From HGM12587 sp945786935 (GTDB taxonomy: Bacteria; Bacillota; Clostridia; Lachnospirales; Lachnospiraceae), in assembly GCA_945786935.1 (NCBI GenBank), contig CALZFY010000031.1:1-25125 (forward strand): a stretch of DNA of 25,125 nt. The letters run 5' to 3'. The notes under the pieces are model-generated. The model did not search any database. It saw nothing but the letters and a program-made list of their open reading frames with translations, and was not told where the DNA came from. This document shows, one piece after another, positions 14,801 through 22,704 of the stretch; position 1 is the stretch's first letter, and the number at the start of each line of letters is the position of its first letter. The position numbers and the translations under genes were made by a program.

Positions 14801-16273
14801 ACTGAACTTCCCGGTAATCTGACCGTTTTCCACTTTTACCGCACCGATCTCAATGATCTTATTTTGTATGGAACTAAATCCCGTAGTTTCCAGGTCAAAT
14901 ACCACATAACTTCCATTCAGGCTCTGGTTTTTGGAATTTACCACCAGTTCCTTGGAATCGTCTACCAGATAAGCTTCCACACCATAGAGCACCTTAAAAG
15001 GATCCTTATCTCCAATGGTATGATAAGCTTCCGGAAATGCCTGTACACAGCCATGGTCTGTAATGGCCATGGCCGGCATGCCCCAGGCTTTTGCACGCTT
15101 TAACAGGGCAGATACATCCGTAACACCGTCCATATCACTCATTTTGGTATGGCAGTGGAGTTCCACCCTCTTTTTGGGTGCGTTGTCCACACGGGAGCTG
15201 GTAAAGTCTCCAATGGTCTTCATTCCCACAACAGATGCAATTGCTAAGTCGTTATCAAATCGGTCAAAAGAAACGACACCTTTTAGTTTGATAAATGCAC
15301 CCTTGGATACAAAGCCGCAAAATTCCTTTACCTGCTCATTTTTTAAAAATACCTTTGCCTTGATACTGTCAGTAAAGTCGGTAAAAGCAAAGCTTACTAT
15401 GGTCTTTTCTCCGTTTCTAAGCTCCCTTGTCTCCACGCTCATGACCTGACCACGCAGACAGACCTCTCCGATCTCTCCCACGATCTGATCAATGGTAATG
15501 GTTTCATCATCAAAGTCACGGCCATAGAAAACATCCGGATTGTCAGTTCTTTTAAGCGGTGCATTTCCAAAGCCGCCTCTTCTTACTCCCAGAGGCTCCA
15601 GAGGTTTCTTCTTTTCCTCCGGCTTCTTATCCTCCGTTTTCTTTCCTTTTGTATCCTGAGTATTTTCTCCCCCTTTAGAAGCCACATTTTCAGCTCCGGC
15701 TTCTTTTTTCAGCTGAGGTCTTACAATGAATTCTTCCCGGTCCTTCTTCTTATATTTCGGTTCCTCTTCATATTCCAGAATAATATTGACATCAAAACCA
15801 CAGCGATGGGCAAAAATGTTATAAAGATCATCCTTTAGCTTCTGCTCCACCACATCCGGCACAAAAGCAGCCGGAAGCTTTAATTTCATCACATTCTCAT
15901 GCTCAAAGGAGACTTCTGCCATCCGAAGCAGATTGTACTCCAAATCACTGTCGTTGCGAAACTCTGCCAGAATACTGTCCTCATATACCTCATAGAGATT
16001 TTCCGGGGTATAAGCTTCTGAAAGCTCGAACCGTTCCACAATGCAAATAGATACATTTTTCCCCTGGAACAGCTGCTCCTTTATTTTTTTCTCAAGGCAA
16101 AAAAGCTGCTCCTTCTGGACCAGCTTTTTACATACGATATAAATTTTAATGCGATTGCCCTTTTTATTGGAGGTCACCTTCTCTACCTGCATCTGCCGGC
16201 AAAGACCCTCTAAAATTCCCTCAAGCTTTAACGCCGGGAATACCTCAAAAAATGACTTCGGCACTTTATTCAC
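11834..16273 (-). CDS. polC: DNA polymerase III alpha subunit, PolC type
   Basis: The 1479-residue replicative polymerase of low-GC Gram-positive bacteria. Domain order: N-terminal region (about 1-180) with a charged Lys/Glu-rich linker (about 170-225), OB fold (about 265-350), PHP first half (HCHTKMSD from 373, ITDHG at 404), inserted DEDDh proofreading exonuclease (D460 and E462 in FDLETTG, D545 in AAFDIGF, H598 and D603 in HHRAVDDAG), PHP remainder, then a family C core. The zinc module has C946, C949, C968, C975 and C978. The palm aspartates are D1004 and D1006 in PDIDLNFSG. Start is GTG, overlapping the ispG stop by 8 nt, with no strong ribosome binding site, so translation is probably coupled. 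It is the last gene of the thyA operon. Confidence 0.97.
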   Translation of the reverse strand: MNKVPKSFFEVFPALKLEGILEGLCRQMQVEKVTSNKKGNRIKIYIVCKKLVQKEQLFCLEKKIKEQLFQGKNVSICIVERFELSEAYTPENLYEVYEDSILAEFRNDSDLEYNLLRMAEVSFEHENVMKLKLPAAFVPDVVEQKLKDDLYNIFAHRCGFDVNIILEYEEEPKYKKKDREEFIVRPQLKKEAGAENVASKGGENTQDTKGKKTEDKKPEEKKKPLEPLGVRRGGFGNAPLKRTDNPDVFYGRDFDDETITIDQIVGEIGEVCLRGQVMSVETRELRNGEKTIVSFAFTDFTDSIKAKVFLKNEQVKEFCGFVSKGAFIKLKGVVSFDRFDNDLAIASVVGMKTIGDFTSSRVDNAPKKRVELHCHTKMSDMDGVTDVSALLKRAKAWGMPAMAITDHGCVQAFPEAYHTIGDKDPFKVLYGVEAYLVDDSKELVVNSKNQSLNGSYVVFDLETTGFSSIQNKIIEIGAVKVENGQITGKFSTFINPQVPIPFEIEQLTGIKDEMVMDSDTIEVILPKFMEFCGNSVMVAHNAAFDIGFVEENLRRLHISYDFTVMDTVSLARVLLPALNRYKLDTVAKALGVSLENHHRAVDDAGCTAEIFVKFIDMLKEQGAETLDQVNELGSTSVEAIKKLPTYHAVILARNETGRRNLYRLVSYSHIDYYARRPRIPKSVYLKYSEGLLIGSACEAGELYQAVLRNAPEEEIIRLVKFYDYLEIQPLGNNAFMLRDPKSGITSEEQLKDLNRKICKLGEQFHKPVVATCDVHFMDPEDEVYRRIIMAGKGFSDADQQAPLYLRTTEEMLKEFEYLGPEKAEEVVITNTNLIADMCEKVTPIHPDKCPPVIENSDKTLREICYNKAHEIYGENLPEVVVERLERELKSIIGNGFAVMYIIAQKLVWKSNADGYLVGSRGSVGSSFVATMAGITEVNPLAPHYICPSCHFCDFDSDIVKSYAGKVGCDMEDRDCPACGTPLKKEGFDIPFETFLGFKGNKEPDIDLNFSGDYQNKAHRYTEVIFGAGQTFRAGTIGTLADKTAFGYVKNYYEERGQHKRVCEIDRIVQGCTGIRRTTGQHPGGIIVLPMGHEIYQFTPVQRPANDMTTDTVTTHFDYHSIDHNLLKLDILGHDDPTMIRMLEDLTGIDARKIPLDEKKVMSLFRSTEALGITPEDIGGCPLGSLGIPEFGTDFVIQMLIDTKPTCFSDLIRISGLSHGTDVWLGNAQTLIQEGKATISTAICTRDDIMTYLIRMGVESELSFTIMESVRKGKGLKPEWEEEMKKHDVPDWYIWSCKKIKYMFPKAHAAAYVMMAYRIAYCKVYYPLAYYAAFFSIRASAFSYEIMCQGRDKLEYYLNDYKKRADTLSKKEQDQIRDMKIVQEMYARGFEFMKIDLYRAKAKEFQIIDGKLMPSFASIDGLGDKAADQVVEAAKDGPFLSKDDLRARAKLSKTIVDLMEELGIIEGLPESNQLSLFDFT

Positions 16274-17321
16274 CCCAGTGTAATAATTCTTCTTTCAGTG
16301 CTGATAACAGCTGGTCTTCCGGAAGCTTTTTAATGATTTCTCCTTTTTTGATGAGAAGACCTTCCCCTTTTCCTCCGGCAATTCCGATATCTGCTTCCTT
16401 TGCCTCTCCCGGACCATTTACCACACAGCCCATCACAGCCACCTTAATATCCAGCGGGATTCCTGCTACCAGTGTTTCCACTTCATTGGCAAGCTTAATC
16501 AGATCGATCTGGGTTCTTCCGCAGGTTGGACAGGACACCACTTCGATACCGCCTTTTCGAAGTCCCAGTGTTCTTAAAATAAGTTTGGCTGTTTTGATTT
16601 CTTCTACAGGATCTCCGGTTAAGGATACACGGATGGTATCTCCGATTCCCTGAGAGAGAATGATGCCAAGCCCTACAGAGGATTTAATGTTTCCTGAAAA
16701 TACGGTTCCGGATTCTGTGATTCCCACATGAAGCGGGTAGGCACATTTTTCTGCAATCAGCTCATGGGCCTTTGCACACATCATGACATCGGAAGATTTG
16801 ATGCTGACCACCAGATTATCGTATCCCAAATCCTCTACGATCTTCACCTTATCCAGAGCACTTTCTACAATTCCTTCGGCTGTCACACCATGGTATTTTT
16901 CTACCAGTTCCTTTTCCAGGGAACCGCTGTTTACGCCGATTCGGATCGGAATATTTCTTTCTTTCGCTGTATCTACCACAGCCTTGATTCGGTCAATGCT
17001 TCCGATATTTCCCGGATTGATACGGATCTTATCAGCTCCGTTTTCCATGGCAGCAATGGCCATACGGTAATCAAAATGAATGTCTGCTACCAGCGGAATA
17101 TGGATCTGCTTTTTGATTTCCTTTAATGCAAGGGCTGCCTCCATAGTAGGCACTGTACAGCGGATGATCTCACATCCGGCCTCTTCCAGACGAAGGATCT
17201 GTGCAACGGTAGCTTCCACATCCTCTGTTTTTGTATTTGTCATAGACTGGATGAGGATCGGATTTCCTCCGCCAATCACTCTGTCCCCAATTTTAATCAC
17301 TTTTGTATGATCTCTGTACAT
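16266..17321 (-). CDS. ispG: (E)-4-hydroxy-3-methylbut-2-enyl-diphosphate synthase
   Basis: The 351-residue IspG/GcpE enzyme makes HMBPP from methylerythritol cyclodiphosphate, the penultimate step of the MEP isoprenoid pathway. The N-terminal TIM barrel (about 1-245) and C-terminal iron-sulfur domain are both present. The 4Fe-4S ligands are C264 and C267 (CPTCGRTQ) and C299 (MGCVVNGPGE), with E306 as fourth ligand. The start follows GGAGGTATG-type sequence 12 nt after the SEDS gene stop. The gene overlaps polC by 8 nt. dxr and rseP, frequent neighbours of ispG elsewhere, are not adjacent here; instead it sits between a peptidoglycan polymerase and polC. Confidence 0.97.
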   Translation of the reverse strand: MYRDHTKVIKIGDRVIGGGNPILIQSMTNTKTEDVEATVAQILRLEEAGCEIIRCTVPTMEAALALKEIKKQIHIPLVADIHFDYRMAIAAMENGADKIRINPGNIGSIDRIKAVVDTAKERNIPIRIGVNSGSLEKELVEKYHGVTAEGIVESALDKVKIVEDLGYDNLVVSIKSSDVMMCAKAHELIAEKCAYPLHVGITESGTVFSGNIKSSVGLGIILSQGIGDTIRVSLTGDPVEEIKTAKLILRTLGLRKGGIEVVSCPTCGRTQIDLIKLANEVETLVAGIPLDIKVAVMGCVVNGPGEAKEADIGIAGGKGEGLLIKKGEIIKKLPEDQLLSALKEELLHWGE

Positions 17322-17333
17322 ACACCATACCTC

Positions 17334-18590
17334 CTATCTGATTCGTTCCATACGAATATCTTCTTCTCTTCTTCGTTCTCCCCATTTTTGCACATTTAAC
17401 ACCATACCAAGCTCAATGAGCAAAAAGATGGTGGCGGTACCGCCGTAACTGATAAAGGGCAGGGTAACACCCGTGTTGGGCAAAACTGCCGTAACTACCG
17501 CAATATTTAATACCACCTGCAGGGCAATATGACAAAATACCCCGGTAGCTAACATCCTTCCAAAGAGATCCTCTGCTCTTTGCGCAATGATAAAAATGCG
17601 GTATAACAGGTAAATAAACATAAGGATCAAAAGACTTGCCCCCATAACCCCCAGTTCCTCGCATACAATGGCAAAGATAAAGTCATTGTATGGCTCTGGG
17701 ATCTGTCCTAACTTCTGAATACTGTTCCCAAGTCCTTTCCCAAAAAGTCCTCCGGAACCGATAGCATAAAGAGCCTGTAAGCTCTGAAAGCTCTCATCAG
17801 ACTGATAGGAATAAGGATCCAGCCATGCCCTGATACGGGTCAGACGGAAGCCTTCCTCTGCATCCACCGCATTTTGCTGGGAGATCACATAGATCAAAAG
17901 TCCCGCAAGCACGACACCGGCAATGGCTGCCAGATAGAAAATGGCTGACTTCGGGTGCCATGCAAAATACATAAGTACACCAATGATGGCAATGATCAGG
18001 GCACTGCTCATATTACTGCTGATGATTCCAAGAAATCCGGCAAGCCCCACACCGGGCGCTAAAATAATAGCTGTGACATACCAGTGTTTTAATGTGAATT
18101 TCTTCCAGTGAAGCTCCATAGCTCCGTATTTATCCACCAGCCAGGAGGTGATGACGATCACCGCAATCTTAACAGGCTCTGCTACCTGGAAACTGATTTT
18201 GCCAAATTTTACCCATCTGGTCGCACCGTTGGCTGTGATGGAAAGGTTTAACGGAGAACTCCCAAAAAATCTGGTCAGAAGAAGCAGCGTTAAAAATATG
18301 GAGAGACCCCCAGCCATCATGACGACCAACTTCTTTTTCCAAAAATGATAGTTAATATTGGATACCACCAGCATGGTAATGAGTCCCACCACCGACATCA
18401 ATGCCTGATTTTTCAGCATGTACATAGAATCATAGCCAAATGCCTTGGTAATGCTGCATTTATAATAGCTGGCACTGTAGACCATGATAAGTCCAAAGAT
18501 GATCAAAAACATGGTGATGACAATCAGGTTGGTATCCAGGCCTTTTTTTCCTAATATCCAAAAACGATTAGTCTTTCTTTTTTCTGCCAA
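17334..18590 (-). CDS. SEDS-family peptidoglycan glycosyltransferase (FtsW/SpoVE/RodA)
   Basis: The 418-residue membrane protein has about ten membrane segments and a lysine/arginine-rich cytoplasmic N-terminus. SEDS hallmarks are MVYSASY near residue 36, the extracellular loop containing WLDPYSYQSDESFQ and GKGLGNSIQKLGQIPEPYNDFIFA, and the C-terminal signature NTGVTLPFISYGGTA. The aspartate in NDFIFA corresponds to the residue essential for polymerisation in FtsW/RodA. These enzymes polymerise lipid II with a partner class B PBP. The signature alone does not separate FtsW, SpoVE and RodA; FtsW or SpoVE seems likelier. Start is TTG, with AGGAAG at the end of folA serving as the ribosome binding site; no ATG lies near the N-terminus. 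Confidence 0.92.
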   Translation of the reverse strand: MAEKRKTNRFWILGKKGLDTNLIVITMFLIIFGLIMVYSASYYKCSITKAFGYDSMYMLKNQALMSVVGLITMLVVSNINYHFWKKKLVVMMAGGLSIFLTLLLLTRFFGSSPLNLSITANGATRWVKFGKISFQVAEPVKIAVIVITSWLVDKYGAMELHWKKFTLKHWYVTAIILAPGVGLAGFLGIISSNMSSALIIAIIGVLMYFAWHPKSAIFYLAAIAGVVLAGLLIYVISQQNAVDAEEGFRLTRIRAWLDPYSYQSDESFQSLQALYAIGSGGLFGKGLGNSIQKLGQIPEPYNDFIFAIVCEELGVMGASLLILMFIYLLYRIFIIAQRAEDLFGRMLATGVFCHIALQVVLNIAVVTAVLPNTGVTLPFISYGGTATIFLLIELGMVLNVQKWGERRREEDIRMERIR

Positions 18591-18598
18591 GACGCTTT

Positions 18599-19093
18599 TT
18601 ACTTCCTTTCATAACGGACAAACATATATTCCAGGTCAAAATAGGTCTGCTCGTCACTCTCACCTGTCACTGTCCACTCCGGCATCTCATCCAGATTTGG
18701 AAAATATGCATCTGCTGCATATTCATGAAAAATCTTTGTTACATGGGCAAGATTGCAATAGGGAAGGAACTGTTTATAAATGGTGTCTCCTCCGATGACA
18801 TAAATTTTCTCATCATCATATTCTTTTACCACTTCCAGTGCTTCTTCCACACTGTGAACGACAATGGCACCTTCCACCTGATAATCCGGATTCTTGGTAA
18901 GAATCACGTTGACTCTGTTTTTCAGCGGACGTCCGCCCGGGAAGGATTCCAATGTTTTTCTTCCCAAGATGACTACCTTTCCTTCGCCGCTGGTCTCCTC
19001 ACGGAAAAATTTCATATCGGAAGGAATGCTTACCAAAAGCTTTCCTTTGTTGCCAATGGCCCAGTTTTGATCTACTGCTACGATTAAATTCAT
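18599..19093 (-). CDS. folA: dihydrofolate reductase
   Basis: The 164-residue enzyme reduces dihydrofolate to tetrahydrofolate with NADPH. Diagnostic segments are the N-terminal strand and Met20 loop (LIVAVDQNWAIGNKGKL), active-site acid D26 in SIPSDMKFF, the NADPH motif VVILGRKTLESFPGGRPL, and the strand-helix VIGGDTIYKQFL near residue 100. Length is typical for bacterial DHFR. It follows thyA by 9 nt, a common pairing because thymidylate synthase produces the dihydrofolate that this enzyme recycles. The SEDS gene starts 8 nt downstream. Confidence 0.97.
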   Translation of the reverse strand: MNLIVAVDQNWAIGNKGKLLVSIPSDMKFFREETSGEGKVVILGRKTLESFPGGRPLKNRVNVILTKNPDYQVEGAIVVHSVEEALEVVKEYDDEKIYVIGGDTIYKQFLPYCNLAHVTKIFHEYAADAYFPNLDEMPEWTVTGESDEQTYFDLEYMFVRYERK

Positions 19094-19102
19094 ACGACTC
19101 TC

Positions 19103-19951
19103 CTATACTGCAATGGGAATATTTTTTACCTGTGGTCCTGCCACATAATCTTCTACGATCAGGTCATCTGTAGTAAACTGATAGAAATCCTTAACCTCAG
19201 GATTCAAAGTTACCTTTGGTGCCGGATAAGTTTCTCTTGTAATGAGTTCCTTTACAATATCAATGTGTCTGTCATAAATATGCGCATCTGCAATGACATG
19301 TAAGAGCTCTCCCGGAATCATATCACATACCTGTGCAAGCATCATCACTAAAATCGCATACTGACATACATTCCAGTTATTGGCTGCTAAAATGTCCTGA
19401 GAACGCTGATTTAAGATGGCGTTTAAACGTGGCTTGTCCTCATCTTTTCGCTGCGTTACATTAAAGGTCATGCTGTAGGCACATGGGTAGAGATTCATTT
19501 CATGCAGATCCTGATGCACATAAATGTTTGTCATGATCCTTCGGCTATAGGGATTATTTTTCAGGTCATAGATTACACGATCCACCTGATCCATCATTCC
19601 TTCTTTATACTGATGCTTCACACCCATCTGATAACCGTAAGCTTTTCCGATAGAACCGTCCGGATCCGCCCATTCGTCCCACACATGTGGTTTTAAATCA
19701 TGAATATTGTTGGATTTTCTCTGCCAGATCCAAAGGATCTCATCCATACAGCTCTTTAATGCTGTTTTTCTCAAGGTCAGTGCAGGAAATTCCTTAGACA
19801 GATCATAACGGTTTGTCACACCAAATTTCTTAATGGTATATGCAAACTGTCCGTCCTCCCATTTTGGACGAACCTTTTCTCCTTCTGTACTGACACCGTT
19901 TTCAATGATGTCACGGCACATTTCTATAAACACCTGGTCAGCATAGCTCAT
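19103..19951 (-). CDS. thyA: thymidylate synthase
   Basis: The 282-residue folate-dependent thymidylate synthase methylates dUMP to dTMP. The phosphate-binding arginines are in NNPYSRRIMT, the catalytic cysteine is C157 in LYPCAYS, and the substrate segment NQRSQDILAANNWNVCQYA and HIYDRHID are recognisable. The cysteine motif is PCAYSMTFNV rather than the usual PCH followed by a glutamine-phenylalanine segment, so this belongs to a divergent ThyA branch. It is the first gene of the operon. No perfect ribosome binding site is present; AAGGAATGGGG lies 8-18 nt before the ATG. A leader of about 75 nt carries TTCAGT/ACTGAA and GTATC/GATAC inverted repeats. Confidence 0.95.
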   Translation of the reverse strand: MSYADQVFIEMCRDIIENGVSTEGEKVRPKWEDGQFAYTIKKFGVTNRYDLSKEFPALTLRKTALKSCMDEILWIWQRKSNNIHDLKPHVWDEWADPDGSIGKAYGYQMGVKHQYKEGMMDQVDRVIYDLKNNPYSRRIMTNIYVHQDLHEMNLYPCAYSMTFNVTQRKDEDKPRLNAILNQRSQDILAANNWNVCQYAILVMMLAQVCDMIPGELLHVIADAHIYDRHIDIVKELITRETYPAPKVTLNPEVKDFYQFTTDDLIVEDYVAGPQVKNIPIAV

Positions 19952-20031
19952 AATACAGTCCCCATTCCTTATACAATCTTATACATGTCCATTCAGTATC
20001 TTCCGGATACAGTTGCTACTGAACAGTTACA

Positions 20032-20060
20032 TTTATACTTACTCTTCATCATACCATCAA
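20032..20060 (-). promoter_or_regulatory. promoter of the thyA-folA-SEDS-ispG-polC operon
   Basis: Minus strand TTGATG (20055-20060) and TATAAA (20032-20037) with a 17-nt spacer; predicted start about 20025. It is the only convincing promoter seen ahead of the five tightly spaced genes, so it probably drives all of them, though internal promoters within coding sequence cannot be excluded. Confidence 0.7.
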
Positions 20061-20071
20061 AAGGTTCTGAC

Positions 20072-20106
20072 GTCAAAAGAAATGAGGCGGTTAGTCGCCT
20101 CATTTC
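20072..20106 (-). terminator. intrinsic terminator after asd
   Basis: Minus-strand RNA forms a perfect 11-bp stem, GAAATGAGGCG (20106-20096) with CGCCTCATTTC (20089-20079), around a 6-nt loop, followed by TTTT. It begins about 17 nt past the asd stop codon and closes the queH-argH-asd unit. Confidence 0.88.
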
Positions 20107-20122
20107 CATAAATTGTTGAATC

Positions 20123-21208
20123 TTATTTCTTTGTAATATATCCTTTTGCTTTTAAGGTTTCTGCACAGAGAACTGCACCGCCTGCTGCACCACGGACTGT
20201 ATTGTGGGAAAGACCTACAAATTTGAAATCGTAGATGGAGTCTTCACGGATACGTCCGATGGATACACCCATACCGTTTTCAAAGTTGACATCTAACTGA
20301 ACCTGTGGACGGTTGTCTTCTTCCATGTACTGGATGAACTGCTTTGGAGCACTTGGAAGATTCGCTTCCTGTGGGAAGCCTTTGAAATTCACCAGTTTTT
20401 CAATGAGCTGTTCTTTGGTCGGTTTCTTACGGAATTTTACAAATACTGCTGCTGTATGTCCGTTGAGAACCGGTACACGGATACACTGGCAGGTAATCTT
20501 TGGCTCCTGCGCCTTTACGATCACGCCATCTTCAATGTGTCCCCAGATACGAAGTGGTTCCTGTTCGGATTTTTCTTCTTCTCCGCCGATATATGGGATG
20601 ATATTTCCAACCATTTCCGGCCATTCGTTAAAGGTTTTTCCTGCTCCGGAAATTGCCTGATAGGTTGTAGCTACTACTTCATATGGTTCAAATTCCTTCC
20701 ATGCTGTAAGCACCGGTGCATAGCTCTGGATTGAGCAGTTTGGTTTTACTGCGATAAAGCCTCTGGTTGTTCCCAGACGTTTTTTCTGGAATTCAATCAC
20801 ATCAAAATGTTCCGGGTTTACTTCCGGCACTACCATTGGTACGTCCGGTGTCCATCTGTGAGCACTGTTGTTGGAAACAACCGGTGTTTCTGTTTTTGCA
20901 TAAGCTTCTTCGATTGCTTTGATCTCATCCTTGGACATATCTACAGCACTGAATACGAAGTCAACGCTTGCAGCAACCTTTTCCACTTCATTGACATTCA
21001 TCACTACGATGTTTTTGACAGCTTCCGGCATTGGAGTATCCATTTTCCAACGTCCACCTACTGCTTCTTCATAAGTTTTTCCTGCACTTCTTGGGCTGGC
21101 TGCAATGGTAACTACCTCAAACCACGGATGGTTTTCCAGAAGAGAGATAAATCTCTGTCCAACCATACCGGTTCCGCCAAGAATTCCTACACGCAATTTT
21201 TCACTCAT
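20123..21208 (-). CDS. asd: aspartate-semialdehyde dehydrogenase
   Basis: The 361-residue enzyme reduces beta-aspartyl phosphate to aspartate semialdehyde, the branch point to lysine/diaminopimelate, threonine and methionine. The NADP-binding loop is GGTGMVGQRF (11-20) and the catalytic cysteine is C158 in KPNCSIQ. The length and the PNCSIQ context match the archaeal/fungal-type branch rather than the shorter E. coli type. The start has a very strong GAGGAGG site. It follows argH by 69 nt, a gap with no convincing promoter or riboswitch, so it is probably transcribed with argH and ends at the terminator beyond 20106. Confidence 0.95.
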   Translation of the reverse strand: MSEKLRVGILGGTGMVGQRFISLLENHPWFEVVTIAASPRSAGKTYEEAVGGRWKMDTPMPEAVKNIVVMNVNEVEKVAASVDFVFSAVDMSKDEIKAIEEAYAKTETPVVSNNSAHRWTPDVPMVVPEVNPEHFDVIEFQKKRLGTTRGFIAVKPNCSIQSYAPVLTAWKEFEPYEVVATTYQAISGAGKTFNEWPEMVGNIIPYIGGEEEKSEQEPLRIWGHIEDGVIVKAQEPKITCQCIRVPVLNGHTAAVFVKFRKKPTKEQLIEKLVNFKGFPQEANLPSAPKQFIQYMEEDNRPQVQLDVNFENGMGVSIGRIREDSIYDFKFVGLSHNTVRGAAGGAVLCAETLKAKGYITKK

Positions 21209-21277
21209 TTTTTCATCCTCCTCGTTTGTTCAGTTCCTTTTGTTTACTATTCTAACGGGTGTCTTTTGCCCCGCTGA

Positions 21278-22657
21278 TTACATCTTTGAAAGATATTCCT
21301 TATAATTAATGATCGTCTTTAGCATGACCTCGCGTCCCGGAGCTCCTTTGGTAAGACGCTTATTCACACAGGTCTCCATGCTGATGGCATCATAAATATC
21401 TTCTTCAAACACCGGGCTGATGGCTTTGAATTCTTCCAAGGTAAAGTCATCCAATGCTTTCTGATGTTCGATACCATATAAAACCAGCTGTCCAACAATA
21501 CCGTGGGCATCACGGAACGGTACGCCGTGATTTACCAGATAATCTGCCGCATCTGTGGCATTGGTAAAGCCGTGTTTTGCACTGTCTCTCATTTTATCCA
21601 CGCGGAATTTCATGGTAGAGAGCATTCCGGTAAATAATGCAAGACATCCCTTGACGGTATCATATGCATCAAAGGTCATTTCCTTATCTTCCTGCATATC
21701 CTTATTATATGCCAGCGGGATTCCCTTCATGGTAGTAAGTATGGACATCAGTGCCCCATAGACACGCCCTGTCTTTCCTCTTACCAGCTCTGCAATGTCC
21801 GGATTTTTCTTCTGTGGCATAATGCTGCTGCCGGTAGAATAGGCATCATCGATCTCCACAAACTGGTACTCATTGGTATTCCAGATGATGATTTCCTCTG
21901 AAAAACGGCTTAAATGCATCATGATCGTAGATAATGCACTTAAAAGCTCGATTACATAATCCCTGTCGGAAACTGAATCCATACTGTTTTCTGTGGCACC
22001 TTTAAATTCCAGAAGCTCTGCCACATATTCCCTGTCTAAAGGATAGGTGGTTCCTGCCAGTGCGCCGCTGCCTAACGGACAATAATTCATTCTCTCATAA
22101 ATATCATGGAGACGGCTTCTGTCTCTTTTAAACATTTCGAAGTAGGCACCCATATGGTGAGCCAATGTAATCGGCTGTGCCTTCTGTAAATGGGTAAAGC
22201 CCGGCATGATGGTGTCCACATGCTCTTCCATGATCTTTAAAATGGCTGTCAACAGGTCGTATACCAGACCGTCGATCTCGATGATCTCATCTCTTGTATA
22301 GAGCTTCATATCTAAAGCTACCTGGTCATTTCTGCTTCGGCCTGTATGAAGCTTCTTTCCTGCGTCCCCGATTCGGTCGATGAGGGTTGCTTCCACAAAA
22401 CTGTGAATATCCTCATATTTGTCGCTGATTTCCAGAGTACCGTTTTCTACGTCCTCTAAAATTCCTTCCAGCCCTTCCAGTATCTGATCTTTTTCATTCT
22501 CTGTTAAAATTCCCTGTTTTGCCAGCATTTTCACATGAGCCATGCTGCCTTCCATATCCTGACGGTAAAATTTTTTATCAAACGAAATGGAAGCATTGAA
22601 GTTATATACTAACTGGTCGGTTTCTTTTGTAAATCGACCGCCCCATAACTGTGCCAT
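21278..22657 (-). CDS. argH: argininosuccinate lyase
   Basis: The 459-residue fumarase/aspartase-superfamily enzyme splits argininosuccinate into arginine and fumarate, the last step of arginine synthesis. The superfamily signature GSSIMPQKKNP (276-286) holds the catalytic serine S278. HTGRSRNDQ (104-112) and GFTHLQKAQP with H156 form the other conserved active-site segments. Length is standard. GTGAGGAA precedes the ATG. argG is not adjacent in this window. The 47-nt gap to queH has no clear terminator, so the gene is likely read from the queH promoter. Confidence 0.97.
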   Translation of the reverse strand: MAQLWGGRFTKETDQLVYNFNASISFDKKFYRQDMEGSMAHVKMLAKQGILTENEKDQILEGLEGILEDVENGTLEISDKYEDIHSFVEATLIDRIGDAGKKLHTGRSRNDQVALDMKLYTRDEIIEIDGLVYDLLTAILKIMEEHVDTIMPGFTHLQKAQPITLAHHMGAYFEMFKRDRSRLHDIYERMNYCPLGSGALAGTTYPLDREYVAELLEFKGATENSMDSVSDRDYVIELLSALSTIMMHLSRFSEEIIIWNTNEYQFVEIDDAYSTGSSIMPQKKNPDIAELVRGKTGRVYGALMSILTTMKGIPLAYNKDMQEDKEMTFDAYDTVKGCLALFTGMLSTMKFRVDKMRDSAKHGFTNATDAADYLVNHGVPFRDAHGIVGQLVLYGIEHQKALDDFTLEEFKAISPVFEEDIYDAISMETCVNKRLTKGAPGREVMLKTIINYKEYLSKM

Positions 22658-22704
22658 AACAATTCCTCACTTTACCACATCAAAGTCTTAATTCGTAAAT
22701 ACTA

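Noticed and set aside
21209..21277. Promoter or lysine riboswitch ahead of asd
   Set aside because: The gap is 69 nt, too short for a lysine riboswitch, and TAGAAT has no -35 partner at a suitable distance.
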